64,000 nucleotides of DNA. Origin: Oceanicaulis sp052055585 (lineage in GTDB: Bacteria > Pseudomonadota > Alphaproteobacteria > Caulobacterales > Maricaulaceae). This document shows positions 29,909 to 40,727 of this stretch, piece by piece. The position numbers and the translations under genes were made by a program. The notes beneath the pieces were generated by a model. It was not told the origin of the DNA. It saw only the letters and a program-made list of their open reading frames with translations, and searched no databases. The stretch covers positions 1,302,001 through 1,366,000 of the forward strand of contig NZ_CP170485.1 in assembly GCF_052055585.1 (NCBI RefSeq), given 5' to 3'. Positions within the stretch are counted from its first letter, which is position 1, and every line of letters starts with the position of its first letter.

Positions 29909-32900
29909 TGCGTGCTTCCGGTTATCTCCGCCTTGCCTGCGCAATCGTTCTCGGCATCGCTCTGCTTCTTGCGGGGGGGCTCTTCGCCCTGACGCAGGGA
30001 CCGGGCCGAGCCCTTGTCAGCCAGCTAGTTGATGGTCGCACTATCAGCGCGATCGGTACGGTTGGCCTGTCCGGGCTGGAAGGCGACATTCTCTCGGATT
30101 TCAGGATCGAGCGACTGACCCTGTCGGATGAAGAGGGAATATGGCTCGAGGCCGAGGGCGTGCATGTCTCATGGCGGGCGCCGTCACTTCTGGGATCCTC
30201 TATCCATATCGAATCTGTTGTTGCGGATAGCTTGAGGGTTCTGCGACGGCCCGAGCTGGAACGGGGCTCCGCCTCGAGCGGTGGAAGCTCGCGCGGGGTT
30301 CGCCTGAACCAGCTCGGCGTGTCCGAGCTCGTGCTCGATGCGCCTGTACTGGGTGAGCGCGTTACGATGCGCGCGCACGCCTCTCTGGTGAGTGCGGCCC
30401 GGCAGGGACAGACTGTCACGGCGGAGCTCGTCCGTACGGACGGCGCCTCTGACCAGCTGATCGCCGCATTCACTAGAAGCGCCGAAGGGGTGATGGAGGG
30501 GGAGCTTTCCGTTCTTGTGGAGGCGGATAGCCCGTTGGCTCAACTGGCCTACACCGAGGGGCGCGGCTTTTCGCTGCGGGCCGCAGTTGAAGGTGATCGG
30601 CAATCCGGTGAGGCGGACTTTGTCTTTACCGTGTCAGATCAGGTCGGGATCGAAGGGCAGGGGCGTTGGCGGGACGGTTCGTGGAGGCTGGATGCGGATA
30701 CAAATGCACAAGCCTGGCCGGCCTTGCCGTCCACCGTTCAATCCCTTCTCTCTGGCGGTCGGTTGTCCGGTCAGGGTGAGCTTGAGCCGCGCACCGGTGA
30801 ACTGCGCTTCACAAGCGCTGCGGGGGATATCCGTGTCAGCCGCTCTGTGACCCCACAGATAGATATTGAAGGCACGCTGAACGAACAGGGGCTCGCCCTG
30901 CTCTTGCCGGAGGCCGTCTCGGTGCGGAGCGCCCTGTTCGACGCTCGGCTGAACCCTGACGATCAGGCGCAGTGGCTGTCAGGCGATGTCATCGCTGAGG
31001 GGGTCAGTCACCCTCAGCTCGCGGCTGATGTCGTGAACGCCCGGTTCGCCTTGGGGCGTCAGGATCAGGACTACAGCTTTGATCTGGACGGTGAAGGCCA
31101 GACCGTTCAGTGGGCGAACGCCCGTGCCGGCGCCGCGCTGGGTGATGTCGTGCACTTTGCCGCCAATGGCGTTTATGCCCGCCCTGATCAGCTCATCCGC
31201 TTGAATGCTGCGCGTATTCGCTCAACCGGTGTCTCACTTGATGGGTCCGGGGGTATCGCCCTGTCGCCGTTAAACTTTGAGGGCCGTTTCACCCTGGCTG
31301 TCGACGATGCGGGACGGCTACAGGACGGCCTGTCCGGTCCTGTGACCGTGTCCGGGCAGGGCGGCGGTGATGCCGTCATGCTGCGTCTGGAGGGAGAAGG
31401 GCTTTCGGGCGCAGGCGCACCCTACGCCCTTGCGACGGGACTCACCGGAGACGCGCGCGTGGCGTTCGCGGACGGCTTTGAGGTTTCCGATCTTGATCTT
31501 GAGGGGCGGTATTTGCGTGTGACCGGCGGCGTAAGCCGCAATGCGCAGGAGCCCGCATGGCAGGGGCAGCTGGACTATGCCGTCAATGTCGAGGGGCTTG
31601 GTGTGGGCGGTTTGTCGGGCGTGGTGGCCGGTGCGGCCAGGCTCGATCAGGCCGATGAGGGGCTGTCTGCACAGCTTCAGGCCCAGGCGGATACTCTGGA
31701 TCTGGCGGGCGTGACGCTTGAGGCGCCTGTCTTGCGCGTGGAGATCGCCCCGCAGACCAGTGGCGGTCTGGTCGGTGACTGGCGTTTCGATGCCCGAACT
31801 TCCGAACGCACTCTGGCGCTCGCGGGGGATATTGGCTGGGATGACGGCGCCGGCCGTCTGGATATGGCGTCCGGCCGGTATGCTGATATCGCGGTAGAGG
31901 GGGAAGCGCAGCTGACGCCTGACGCCCTGATTATCAGTTTCGCGGCTCGTCAGGATGGCGCGATCCAGCTTTGGTCAGCCTCACTGGATTATTCAGCGCC
32001 TCGCGAAGCGCTTATGGAGGGTGATCTGGACCTCTCCGCCTCGCTGGAAAGCTACCGCATGTCGGGTGTGACGCTGAACGCGATGGATGCCCGTCTCTCC
32101 GGGCCCATGCAAGGGCTGACATTCGAGCTCAATGCCGACGGGGCTGTCTCTGAACCGTTCCATATCGCGATTGGCGGTCCGGTCTCCTACGGCGATGCGG
32201 GGCTGCGCACCTCCCTGGACTTTGCGGGAGAGGTGACGGACCGGACGCTGACTTCACCGCAACCGCTTGAAATCAGATATGAAGCGGGGGAGCTGATCGC
32301 CCGAACGCGCTTGGCTCTGGACGGGGCCGGGCTGGAGTTTGCGCTTCAGCGCGGTTCAGACAGCACAGAGCTTCAGTATGCGTTGAGCGCGATCCCGGCC
32401 GATCTGGTCATGGGGCTTCTGAGCTTGCCTCAGGCGGAGGGGGATCTCGCATTTGATGGCCGGTTCATTCGCGAGGATACGATCTGGACGGGGCAGTCCA
32501 CACTCGGTGTATCCGGGCTTTCCTCTGCGTCAGAGCCTGCGCTGGGCGCGTTGAACGGTGAGATGCGGCTCGAGGTTCAACAAACCGGGTCTCAGATTTC
32601 AGGCGATTTCACCGATAGCGACCTGGAAATCGGGATCGATCTCGAACGTGAGGGCCAGATGACCGGCCTTGGTTCGCTCCTGGAGCCTGACTGGCGAGGG
32701 GATCTGCGCGTAAACGGCGACGTGGCGGTGCTCGCTGCGCTCTACATGCCAGAAGGCGAGGTTCTGCGCGGCATCCTGTCCGTCAATGCAGAGATCAATG
32801 GCCTCGATACGTCCGGGCAAGTCCGTTTCCGCGATGGCGCGCTGCAATCGGCGATCGCCGGACGGACGTTCGAACCGATCAGCGCCGAGGGCGGATGGCG

Positions 32901-33936
32901 CGATGGCGCCTTGATCATCCAGTCCGTGCAGGTCGGGGAAGGCGGAAAGAGCGGCGCGACGGCGCAGGCCGAGTTCCGGGCGACGTCCGAAGGGCTGGAA
33001 GGCGAGGGCCGGATCGAGCTCAATCAGTTGTATCTTGTAGACCGACCGGAGCTTTCTGGCGGCGCTTCAGGATTCGCCGACTTTACGCTGCAGCAGAGGG
33101 TGGTCACGCTCACGGGCGAAGCGGACATCCAGCGTCTGGATGTCCGACCTTCCGGTGGTGGCGGCAGCTCGATTCCCCAGATCGAGGTGGAAGAACTCAA
33201 TCGTCCTGACGTTCTGGACCAGGCCTATCGCCGCCCTGTCAGGATCGAGCTTGATTACCATTTGCGTGCGGATGACCGTCTGATGGTCTCAAGCCGCGCC
33301 TTTAGCAGCGAATGGTCGGCGGATGTTCATGTGACCGGGACGGCGAACCGTCCGAGTCTGTCCGGCCAGGCCAATCTGATTTCGGGGCAGGCCTCGCTTT
33401 TGACCGCGCCGTTCAACCTGACAAGCGGGACCGTGACGTTTGACGGGCCGGTCAATCAGACCCGGCTCGCGATTGAAGGGCGTCACGAAGCTGCTGATCT
33501 GACCGTTATCGGACGGGTCGAGGGTTCAGTCCGGGCGCCTGAAGTCCATTTTGAAAGCACGCCGTCTCTTCCCGAGGACGAGATTCTCTCGCGCTTGCTC
33601 TTCGGGTCGGGCGTATCCGATCTCAGCGCCTTGCAGGCCTCACAGCTTGCGGCGCAATTGTCTGGTGCGGGCTGGCTGGATGCGATGGCGGATGTACGCG
33701 CTGCGCTGGGCGTGGATCGCCTGGACGTGCGCCAGAACGCCGATGGCGCCGTGACGGTTCTGGGCGGGCGTCAATTGACCGAGGATGTCTATCTGGAACT
33801 GGAATCCGGGGTCGGCCAGGCGCTGGGATCGGCCCGTATCGAATGGCGTCTCAATCCCTCTCTTGTACTGGCGTCTGAAGTCAGCGGGGATTCCAGAAAT
33901 GAAATCTCACTGAGTTGGCGCAGAAGTTTTGATTGA
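29908..33936 (+). CDS. tamB: Translocation and assembly module subunit TamB (AsmA-like)
   Basis: A 1342-residue protein with one N-terminal signal anchor (about 8-28) and a very long stretch of repeating beta strands, the lipid-conducting groove of the AsmA/TamB superfamily. The C-terminal DUF490 domain (about 1000-1342) has LTAPFNLTSGTVTFDGPV, PEDEILSRLLFGSGVSDL and ends ISLSWRRSFD, which docks on TamA. It spans the periplasm between inner-membrane anchor and TamA. Translationally coupled to tamA. Confidence 0.93.
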   Translation: MRASGYLRLACAIVLGIALLLAGGLFALTQGPGRALVSQLVDGRTISAIGTVGLSGLEGDILSDFRIERLTLSDEEGIWLEAEGVHVSWRAPSLLGSSIHIESVVADSLRVLRRPELERGSASSGGSSRGVRLNQLGVSELVLDAPVLGERVTMRAHASLVSAARQGQTVTAELVRTDGASDQLIAAFTRSAEGVMEGELSVLVEADSPLAQLAYTEGRGFSLRAAVEGDRQSGEADFVFTVSDQVGIEGQGRWRDGSWRLDADTNAQAWPALPSTVQSLLSGGRLSGQGELEPRTGELRFTSAAGDIRVSRSVTPQIDIEGTLNEQGLALLLPEAVSVRSALFDARLNPDDQAQWLSGDVIAEGVSHPQLAADVVNARFALGRQDQDYSFDLDGEGQTVQWANARAGAALGDVVHFAANGVYARPDQLIRLNAARIRSTGVSLDGSGGIALSPLNFEGRFTLAVDDAGRLQDGLSGPVTVSGQGGGDAVMLRLEGEGLSGAGAPYALATGLTGDARVAFADGFEVSDLDLEGRYLRVTGGVSRNAQEPAWQGQLDYAVNVEGLGVGGLSGVVAGAARLDQADEGLSAQLQAQADTLDLAGVTLEAPVLRVEIAPQTSGGLVGDWRFDARTSERTLALAGDIGWDDGAGRLDMASGRYADIAVEGEAQLTPDALIISFAARQDGAIQLWSASLDYSAPREALMEGDLDLSASLESYRMSGVTLNAMDARLSGPMQGLTFELNADGAVSEPFHIAIGGPVSYGDAGLRTSLDFAGEVTDRTLTSPQPLEIRYEAGELIARTRLALDGAGLEFALQRGSDSTELQYALSAIPADLVMGLLSLPQAEGDLAFDGRFIREDTIWTGQSTLGVSGLSSASEPALGALNGEMRLEVQQTGSQISGDFTDSDLEIGIDLEREGQMTGLGSLLEPDWRGDLRVNGDVAVLAALYMPEGEVLRGILSVNAEINGLDTSGQVRFRDGALQSAIAGRTFEPISAEGGWRDGALIIQSVQVGEGGKSGATAQAEFRATSEGLEGEGRIELNQLYLVDRPELSGGASGFADFTLQQRVVTLTGEADIQRLDVRPSGGGGSSIPQIEVEELNRPDVLDQAYRRPVRIELDYHLRADDRLMVSSRAFSSEWSADVHVTGTANRPSLSGQANLISGQASLLTAPFNLTSGTVTFDGPVNQTRLAIEGRHEAADLTVIGRVEGSVRAPEVHFESTPSLPEDEILSRLLFGSGVSDLSALQASQLAAQLSGAGWLDAMADVRAALGVDRLDVRQNADGAVTVLGGRQLTEDVYLELESGVGQALGSARIEWRLNPSLVLASEVSGDSRNEISLSWRRSFD

Positions 33937-34152
33937 GTTGAAGCGGGTATGATGCTGATAAGGCGTCATCTGCCTGGTCTCTTCGTTCCGGTTTTTACGG
34001 GCCGGAGCGTCGGGCTGCACATATTCACCGCCGCTGGGCGTTGCGTCTGCAAATTCTGCATGACATAACGCGCGCTCATTCCCGGCCGCCGCCGGCGCGT
34101 TCTTGCGTGTCCGTGCATGGCGGCGACCGCTTTCTAACAAGGCCTCGCCAAG

Positions 34153-35583
34153 ATGAACGTAGTTGAAAAATCCGCTGAAGGGCTCTCGCGCACGTTTGAG
34201 GTTGTCGTGCCCGCGTCGGAGCTCGAAGCCAAACTGACCGCCAAGATCGAAGAGATTCGCTCTGAAGTGCGCCTGAAAGGCTTCCGCCCCGGCAAGGTGC
34301 CCGCCAACCACATCCGCAAGATGTTCGGCGCCTCGATCATGGGCGACATTCTTCAGGAGCTGGTCCCGCAAGCGACCCAGGACACCCTGGACGAGCGCAA
34401 GATCCGTCCGGCGTCCCAGCCGGCCGTGGACGTGAAGTCCGATCCTGAAGACGTTCTGAAAAACGGCGCAGACTTCTCTTTCGAGATATCCCTCGAGATC
34501 ATGCCGGAATTCGACACGATCGATCCCAAGACCCTGAAGCTGACCCGTCCGGTCGCCAAGGTCGCGGACGAGCAGGTCAATGAAGCCCTCGAAGAGCTGG
34601 CCAAGCAGGCCGTCTCTTATGAAGAGAAAAAAGGCAAGGCCGCGGATGGCGACAAGGTCGTGATCGACTTCGTCGGCTCCATCGACGGTGAAGAATTCCA
34701 GGGCGGCGCAGCTGAAGGCGCCGAGCTGGTTCTGGGCTCTGGCCAGTTCATCCCGGGCTTTGAAGACCAGCTGGTCGGCGCCAAAGCCGGCGACAAGGTC
34801 GATGTCAAAGTCACCTTCCCGGAAGAGTATCAGGCTGCCCACCTTGCCGGTAAGGACGCTGTCTTCGCCACCGAGGTGAAGGAAGTTCAGGCGCCGGGCG
34901 AAACCCAGATTGATGATTCCCTGGCCGAGCGCCTGGGCCTGTCTGATCTGGAAGCGCTGAAAGACGCCCTGTCCAAGCGCTTTGAGAGCGAGCACGCTCA
35001 GGCCTCTCGCATGAAGGTCAAGCGTTCGCTTCTGGACGAGCTTGATTCCGCCCATGATTCTGTCGATCTGCCGGCCAAGATGGTTGAGCAGGAGTTCGAG
35101 CAGATCTGGCGTGAAGTGAAGAACGCGATCGAAAACGATCAGCTCGATGACGAGGACAAGGACAAGTCCGAGGACGAGCTGAAGGCCGATTACCGCAAGA
35201 TCGCCGAGCGCCGCGTGCGTCTGGGTCTGGTGCTGGCCGAAATCGGTCGCAAGGCCAATGTGGACGTCACCCAGGAAGAGCTGGCTCGCGCCGTGAACCA
35301 GGAAGCACAGCGCTTCCAGGGTCGTGAGCGTGAAGTGGTCGAGTTCTATCAGAAGAACCCGGGCGCCATTCAGGCCCTGCGCGCGCCGATCTACGAAGAG
35401 AAAGTCGTCGACTACATCCTCGAGCTGGCGGATGTGACCGATCAGGAGATCGATCGCGAAGCCCTGTTTGCGGATGACGATGAGGCTCCGGCCGCCGAAG
35501 CGAAAAAGCCCGCCAAGAAGAAGGCTCCGGCCAAGAAAAAGGCGGCTCCGAAGAAAAAGGCAGAAAAGTCCGACGAGGACTAA
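34153..35583 (+). CDS. tig: Trigger factor (ribosome-associated chaperone and prolyl isomerase)
   Basis: A 476-residue trigger factor. The ribosome-binding N-domain has the signature GFRPGKVPANHIRKMFG (about 41-57); the FKBP-type PPIase follows (GDKVVIDFVGSIDGEEFQGG, about 165-185); the helical C-domain runs to ~430. The last ~40 residues are an Ala/Lys-rich tail (KKPAKKKAPAKKKAAPKKK) that E. coli Tig lacks; such tails are common in alphaproteobacteria and may add rRNA contact. First gene of the tig-clpP-clpX-lon proteostasis cluster. The 216-bp gap before it shows no assignable promoter. Confidence 0.96.
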   Translation: MNVVEKSAEGLSRTFEVVVPASELEAKLTAKIEEIRSEVRLKGFRPGKVPANHIRKMFGASIMGDILQELVPQATQDTLDERKIRPASQPAVDVKSDPEDVLKNGADFSFEISLEIMPEFDTIDPKTLKLTRPVAKVADEQVNEALEELAKQAVSYEEKKGKAADGDKVVIDFVGSIDGEEFQGGAAEGAELVLGSGQFIPGFEDQLVGAKAGDKVDVKVTFPEEYQAAHLAGKDAVFATEVKEVQAPGETQIDDSLAERLGLSDLEALKDALSKRFESEHAQASRMKVKRSLLDELDSAHDSVDLPAKMVEQEFEQIWREVKNAIENDQLDDEDKDKSEDELKADYRKIAERRVRLGLVLAEIGRKANVDVTQEELARAVNQEAQRFQGREREVVEFYQKNPGAIQALRAPIYEEKVVDYILELADVTDQEIDREALFADDDEAPAAEAKKPAKKKAPAKKKAAPKKKAEKSDED

Positions 35584-35610
35584 TCCCGCCTTAACCTGAT
35601 CGGGACCATC

Positions 35611-35657
35611 AAGGCCCGGGTCTTGCCTCTCAGATGAGGGGAAAAGGCCCGGGCCTT
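35611..35657 (+). terminator. Possible terminator or structured element between tig and clpP
   Basis: AAGGCCCGGG (35611-35620) pairs with CCCGGGCCTT (35648-35657) around an inner CCTCTCAGATGAGGGG hairpin. No proper T-run follows, so it may be an attenuating or stabilising structure instead. Confidence 0.4.
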
Positions 35658-35761
35658 GTGCATTTGAGGGTTTGCGTGCAGGCGCGGGCCTTGCCACAGT
35701 GCATACCCATGGCCAAATCAGGCCGACCTAGACGAACACTGCTTTCCTTGAGGAGCTGGCT

Positions 35762-36385
35762 ATGCGTGAGCCGCAGGATGTGATGATGAACCTCGTTCCC
35801 ATGGTGGTCGAGCAAAGTGCGCGGGGCGAACGCGCCTACGACATCTATTCGCGCCTGCTGAAGGAACGCATCGTTTTCGTCACGGGTCCCATTGAGGACC
35901 ATATGGCGAGCCTGATGGTGGCCCAGCTGCTGTTTCTTGAGTCGGAAAACCCGAACAAGGAAATCGCGATGTACATCAATTCGCCGGGCGGTTCGGTCAG
36001 CGCGGGCCTCGCGATTTATGACACCATGCAGTACATCAGCTGCCCGGTGGCGACCGCTTGCGTCGGCATGGCGGCGTCTATGGGTTCGCTGCTGCTGACT
36101 GCTGGCGACAAGGGCATGCGCTTTGCGACGCCGAATGCGCGCATCATGTTGCACCAGCCGTCGGGCGGGTTCCGCGGCACCACAGCTGATATCGAGCGCC
36201 ACGGCGAGGACATCCTCAAGATCAAGCGCCGTATGAACGAGATTTACGTCAAACACACCGATCAGCCGCTCGAGAAAGTCGAGAAAACGCTCGATCGGGA
36301 CTTCTACATGGATGCGATGGAAGCCAAGGAATTCGGCCTCATTGACCATGTGTACGAAAAGCGCGGCGGGGCTGAAGCGTCCTGA
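35762..36385 (+). CDS. clpP: ATP-dependent Clp protease proteolytic subunit
   Basis: A 207-residue serine peptidase that forms the two-ring ClpP14 barrel. The triad is S106 (GMAASMGS), H131 (MLHQPSGG) and D180 (LDRDFYMDA). GAGGAG precedes the ATG. Partner ClpX is the next gene. In Caulobacter-like bacteria ClpXP degrades the cell-cycle regulator CtrA; the same is likely here. Confidence 0.97.
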   Translation: MREPQDVMMNLVPMVVEQSARGERAYDIYSRLLKERIVFVTGPIEDHMASLMVAQLLFLESENPNKEIAMYINSPGGSVSAGLAIYDTMQYISCPVATACVGMAASMGSLLLTAGDKGMRFATPNARIMLHQPSGGFRGTTADIERHGEDILKIKRRMNEIYVKHTDQPLEKVEKTLDRDFYMDAMEAKEFGLIDHVYEKRGGAEAS

Positions 36386-36420
36386 AACGAGTCAGGGCTG
36401 TCTCAGTCCTGAGCATGTAA

Positions 36421-36455
36421 GCCGCGCTGCGCCAGAGACGGCCAGCGCGGTTTTG
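36421..36455 (+). terminator. Rho-independent terminator after clpP
   Basis: Stem CCGCGCTG (36422-36429) with CAGCGCGG (36443-36450), then TTTTG. clpX is therefore probably also transcribed from its own promoter in the following ~175 bp. Confidence 0.8.
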
Positions 36456-36629
36456 CATGCTTGATCCACCCCCTCTGGCTGTGATCACATGCGGTATGGA
36501 AACGTTTCGCTAAGGTCCGGCCTTGATCTTGCAGGAAAGGGCCGAGTCACTTTTGAGCTATAAGGTGACTTTTCAGGCCACAGCGAACCAACCGCGCTAC
36601 GGCGCACAGCGGGACCGACGGGAGCAGCC

Positions 36630-37904
<1,275 letters not shown>

Positions 37905-37934
37905 TCCGTTCCTGCGGGATGGATGAAAGAACAG

Positions 37935-37967
37935 AGGGCCGGAGCGGCATGCTCCGGCCCTTTCTCG
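37935..37967 (+). terminator. Rho-independent terminator after clpX
   Basis: An 11-bp stem (37935-37945 with 37951-37961, 5-nt loop) followed by a T-rich tail; 31 bp past clpX. Confidence 0.85.
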
Positions 37968-38056
37968 TTAAAGCCGCGGCGCTGCACAGCTGTGACACGG
38001 TTTGTTATGCCAAACGCTCAATCCTGTCTGAATTGCAGGCGGGAGAAGCGGCGGCC

Positions 38057-38605
38057 ATGTACGGAATGGTCAATCAGGGCGTCAGAGCCTTTATCGTTGA
38101 GAACTTCGGCGAAACAGACTGGTCGGAAATCTGCAACGCAGTGGGCTTGTCCGATCATGAATTTGAAGCGATGGCGACGTATCCGGACGCTGTCACCTAT
38201 GACCTCGTCAAAACCATTTCCGCCAAGTACGACATGCCGCCCGAACGGGTGCTGGAAGTCTTCGGGACCTATTGGGTCGAGTATTCGGGGCAGACCGCTG
38301 TGGGGCAGCTGCTTCGGTTTGGCGGCAATGACCTGCTTGAACGTCTGGACAGCCTGAACGAGCTGCATGAGCGCATCAAGCTGTCCATGCCTCACCTCAA
38401 GCCGCCATCCTTCGATTTTGTGGAGCTGGAAGAGGGCCTCTTTTCACTCAGATACTGGAGTGAACGCGACGGCCTTGAAACCATGGTGATCGGTCTCGTT
38501 CGTGGTTTGTCCGAGCAGACCGGACAGGCGATTGAACTTTCTCAGGACGCCGAGCCCGCCGTTCAGGACGCTCGCGCCAGCTTCACCATCCGGTTGGTGG
38601 GGTGA
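38057..38605 (+). CDS. H-NOX heme nitric-oxide/oxygen sensor
   Basis: A 182-residue stand-alone H-NOX. Start MYGMVNQGVRAFIVENFG is the family's hallmark N-terminus; the longer frame runs through the clpX terminator and is rejected. H104 in LNELHERIKL is the proximal heme ligand, and Y133-S135-R137 (YWSER) is the invariant YxSxR that holds the heme propionates. By family it binds NO at ferrous heme and controls a partner enzyme encoded next to it, here the c-di-GMP protein starting 4 bp downstream. NO-controlled switching between attached and motile life is the expected output. Confidence 0.95.
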   Translation: MYGMVNQGVRAFIVENFGETDWSEICNAVGLSDHEFEAMATYPDAVTYDLVKTISAKYDMPPERVLEVFGTYWVEYSGQTAVGQLLRFGGNDLLERLDSLNELHERIKLSMPHLKPPSFDFVELEEGLFSLRYWSERDGLETMVIGLVRGLSEQTGQAIELSQDAEPAVQDARASFTIRLVG

Positions 38606-38609
38606 TGCG

Positions 38610-40499
38610 ATGAGGGCGAGTCCCGCTCAAACAGCGTTTCTGGATCAAATTTTGCCCTTCGGCGGTTTCGTCACTGCGGATGGGAGCATCGAGCATCTCG
38701 CGCCAGCTCTGAAAAAAGCCGTCGGTGAAACTGCCGTGGAGCTCAACTTCTTTGACCTGTTCAGGGTGCGAAGCCCGCGCTCACTCAGAAAGTCGCGCTC
38801 TATCACCGACTTTCTGAATGAACGTGTGTCTGTCGATTTTCTGGCGCCAGGGTCGCAAGAACCTCTGGTTCTGCGCCTGCATGTTTGTCCCACGCCGAAC
38901 ACGCCGGACCTGTTCGTTTTTAACTCATCGTTCGGCGTGCATCTGAGCAAGGCCGTTGATCTGTTTGGTCTGACCGAGCGCGACTTCTCACCTGCCGACC
39001 CCTCTGTTGACCTGCTTTACGTCATGAAGACCCAATCCGCCTTGCTGGCGGACAGTCAGGCTATGGCGACGCGTCTGAAAGAGGCCAAGGATGCGGCCAT
39101 GGAGTTGGCGCTGACTGATCCGCTGACCGGTCTGCCCAACCGTCGCGCACTGGCACGCCATCTGGAAACCGTACTGGTCGCCGGCCACCCCGGTGAGCGT
39201 CTGGCGGTGGTTCATGTGGATCTTGATCACTTCAAGCGGGTCAATGACACGTTGGGTCATGCGGCTGGAGATGAAGTTCTGGGGCGGGTGAGCGCCATTC
39301 TGAGCCGCGCCGTGGGAGAGGGCGGCATGGCCACCCGTATCGGCGGTGACGAGTTTGTGCTGCTGGTCCCCATCGAGGACGATTCCCAGATACCGCTGCT
39401 CGAGATGGCCCGAGATTTGATCCGTACGATCTCAAGGCCTGTCATGATTGCGGGCTATCAGGCACAGATCAGCGCCAGCATCGGGATTACGTTTGCTCGG
39501 GCCGGAGAGAAGAAGTCGGTTGATGATGTGCTGTTGGAAGCGGACCTGGCGCTTTATGAGGTCAAGACCAATGGCCGGGGGCGTGTCCATTTCTACGATA
39601 CGGCGCTGAGCTCTCGTCAGGCGCTCGTCCAGTCTCTCACGCGCGATCTGGAGCCGGCCATCGCTTCGGGTCAGTTTGAACCGTTCTATCAGGTGCAGGT
39701 GGATGCGCTGACCGGCAAGGTCTATGGCGCAGAAGTCCTGGCGCGCTGGCGCCACCCGATCCATGGACTGCTGACGCCCGCCACCTTCCTTGTGATATCG
39801 GAACGCTCGAGGCTTACGGAGAAGATCGACAACTCCATTCTGACCCAGGCGCTCGACCACTTTGTTCAGTGGAAAGCACATGGGCTGGAATTGCCGCATC
39901 TGTGTTTCAACATCACCGCCGACAAGCTCTCGGACGTCTCGTTCCTGGAGACCTTGCAGCGTGAGACGCAAGCTAGAGACATCGACCCTTCCGAAGTCAT
40001 GATCGAACTCATGGAGTCGATCCTGATTGATGGCGGCAAGCCTGCGATCAGGAAGGCGACTGAAGACCTGGCGGATGCAGGTTTCCGTCTGGCGCTCGAT
40101 GATTTCGGCACCGGGCACGCTTCGATCGCGTCCCTGATTGCAGTGCCGGTGCATCTGGTGAAGATTGACCGCTCCTTCGTCACGGGCATCGACCAGGACA
40201 GCAAGCGACAGATGCTCACCCAGGCCATCGTCTCACTGGCGGCGGGGCTGCGCCTTGAAGTGCTGGCGGAAGGGGTGGAAACCCCGGAAGAAGCTCAAAC
40301 GCTGACCCGGCTGGGGTGCTGGAAGTTCCAGGGCTATCTGTTCAGTCGGCCGGTCCCGCCAGAAGACTTCCATGACCTGCTCAAGCAAACCGACTGGGCG
40401 ACCTTCTGCCTCGATTGTGGTCTCGAGGATGACTGGCCGACCCATGAAGAGCTGCTGCGCCATGTGCGATTGGCTGGGCCGCAGTCAGCCGCTTCATAA
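38610..40499 (+). CDS. HNOBA-like / GGDEF / EAL c-di-GMP enzyme, H-NOX partner
   Basis: A 629-residue soluble protein. Residues 10-125 form a PAS-like domain resembling HNOBA, the H-NOX-associated module. The GGDEF domain (165-330) has an intact GGDEF signature at 245-249 but no RxxD inhibitory site in the usual place (GEGG instead). The EAL domain (345-600) reads EVL at 375-377 while keeping N434, E466 (ELMES), the DDFGTG loop (D497, D498), K518 and AEGVET. EVL variants can be active phosphodiesterases, so both activities are possible. Start at 38610 follows the H-NOX stop by 4 bp; the longer frame overlaps H-NOX and is rejected. Confidence 0.93.
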   Translation: MRASPAQTAFLDQILPFGGFVTADGSIEHLAPALKKAVGETAVELNFFDLFRVRSPRSLRKSRSITDFLNERVSVDFLAPGSQEPLVLRLHVCPTPNTPDLFVFNSSFGVHLSKAVDLFGLTERDFSPADPSVDLLYVMKTQSALLADSQAMATRLKEAKDAAMELALTDPLTGLPNRRALARHLETVLVAGHPGERLAVVHVDLDHFKRVNDTLGHAAGDEVLGRVSAILSRAVGEGGMATRIGGDEFVLLVPIEDDSQIPLLEMARDLIRTISRPVMIAGYQAQISASIGITFARAGEKKSVDDVLLEADLALYEVKTNGRGRVHFYDTALSSRQALVQSLTRDLEPAIASGQFEPFYQVQVDALTGKVYGAEVLARWRHPIHGLLTPATFLVISERSRLTEKIDNSILTQALDHFVQWKAHGLELPHLCFNITADKLSDVSFLETLQRETQARDIDPSEVMIELMESILIDGGKPAIRKATEDLADAGFRLALDDFGTGHASIASLIAVPVHLVKIDRSFVTGIDQDSKRQMLTQAIVSLAAGLRLEVLAEGVETPEEAQTLTRLGCWKFQGYLFSRPVPPEDFHDLLKQTDWATFCLDCGLEDDWPTHEELLRHVRLAGPQSAAS

Positions 40500-40568
40500 A
40501 GTCCCAACCCTGACAGACTAGTCTGGGCCTTCAGATCGATCCGGCTGCACACCGAACTGACCCGCAGG

Positions 40569-40597
40569 CTTGAAGCCTCTAGGCGCCGCCTCCACTT
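40569..40597 (+). promoter_or_regulatory. Possible heat-shock (sigma-32) promoter for lon
   Basis: CTTGAA (40569-40574), 14-bp spacer, CCTCCACTT (40589-40597) against the consensus CTTGAA-N11-17-CCCCATTTA. The -35 is perfect, the -10 only partial. The leader would be ~125 nt. The 228-bp gap before lon has no other clear element. Confidence 0.35.
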
Positions 40598-40727
40598 GTT
40601 TAGGCACGCAAACACGGCGAGGTTCGGCTTGATGAGCGGGCCTGGTCGTGAAGGCCGATGCCGCAAGGGTCGGCGAGGTTGAGTTGCGCCCCGGAACGGG
40701 GGTGACCCGGCCCATTGGAGAATGACT

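Noticed and set aside
33907..35697. A 596-codon open frame antisense to tig
   Set aside because: Shadow of trigger factor; composition mirrors the real gene.
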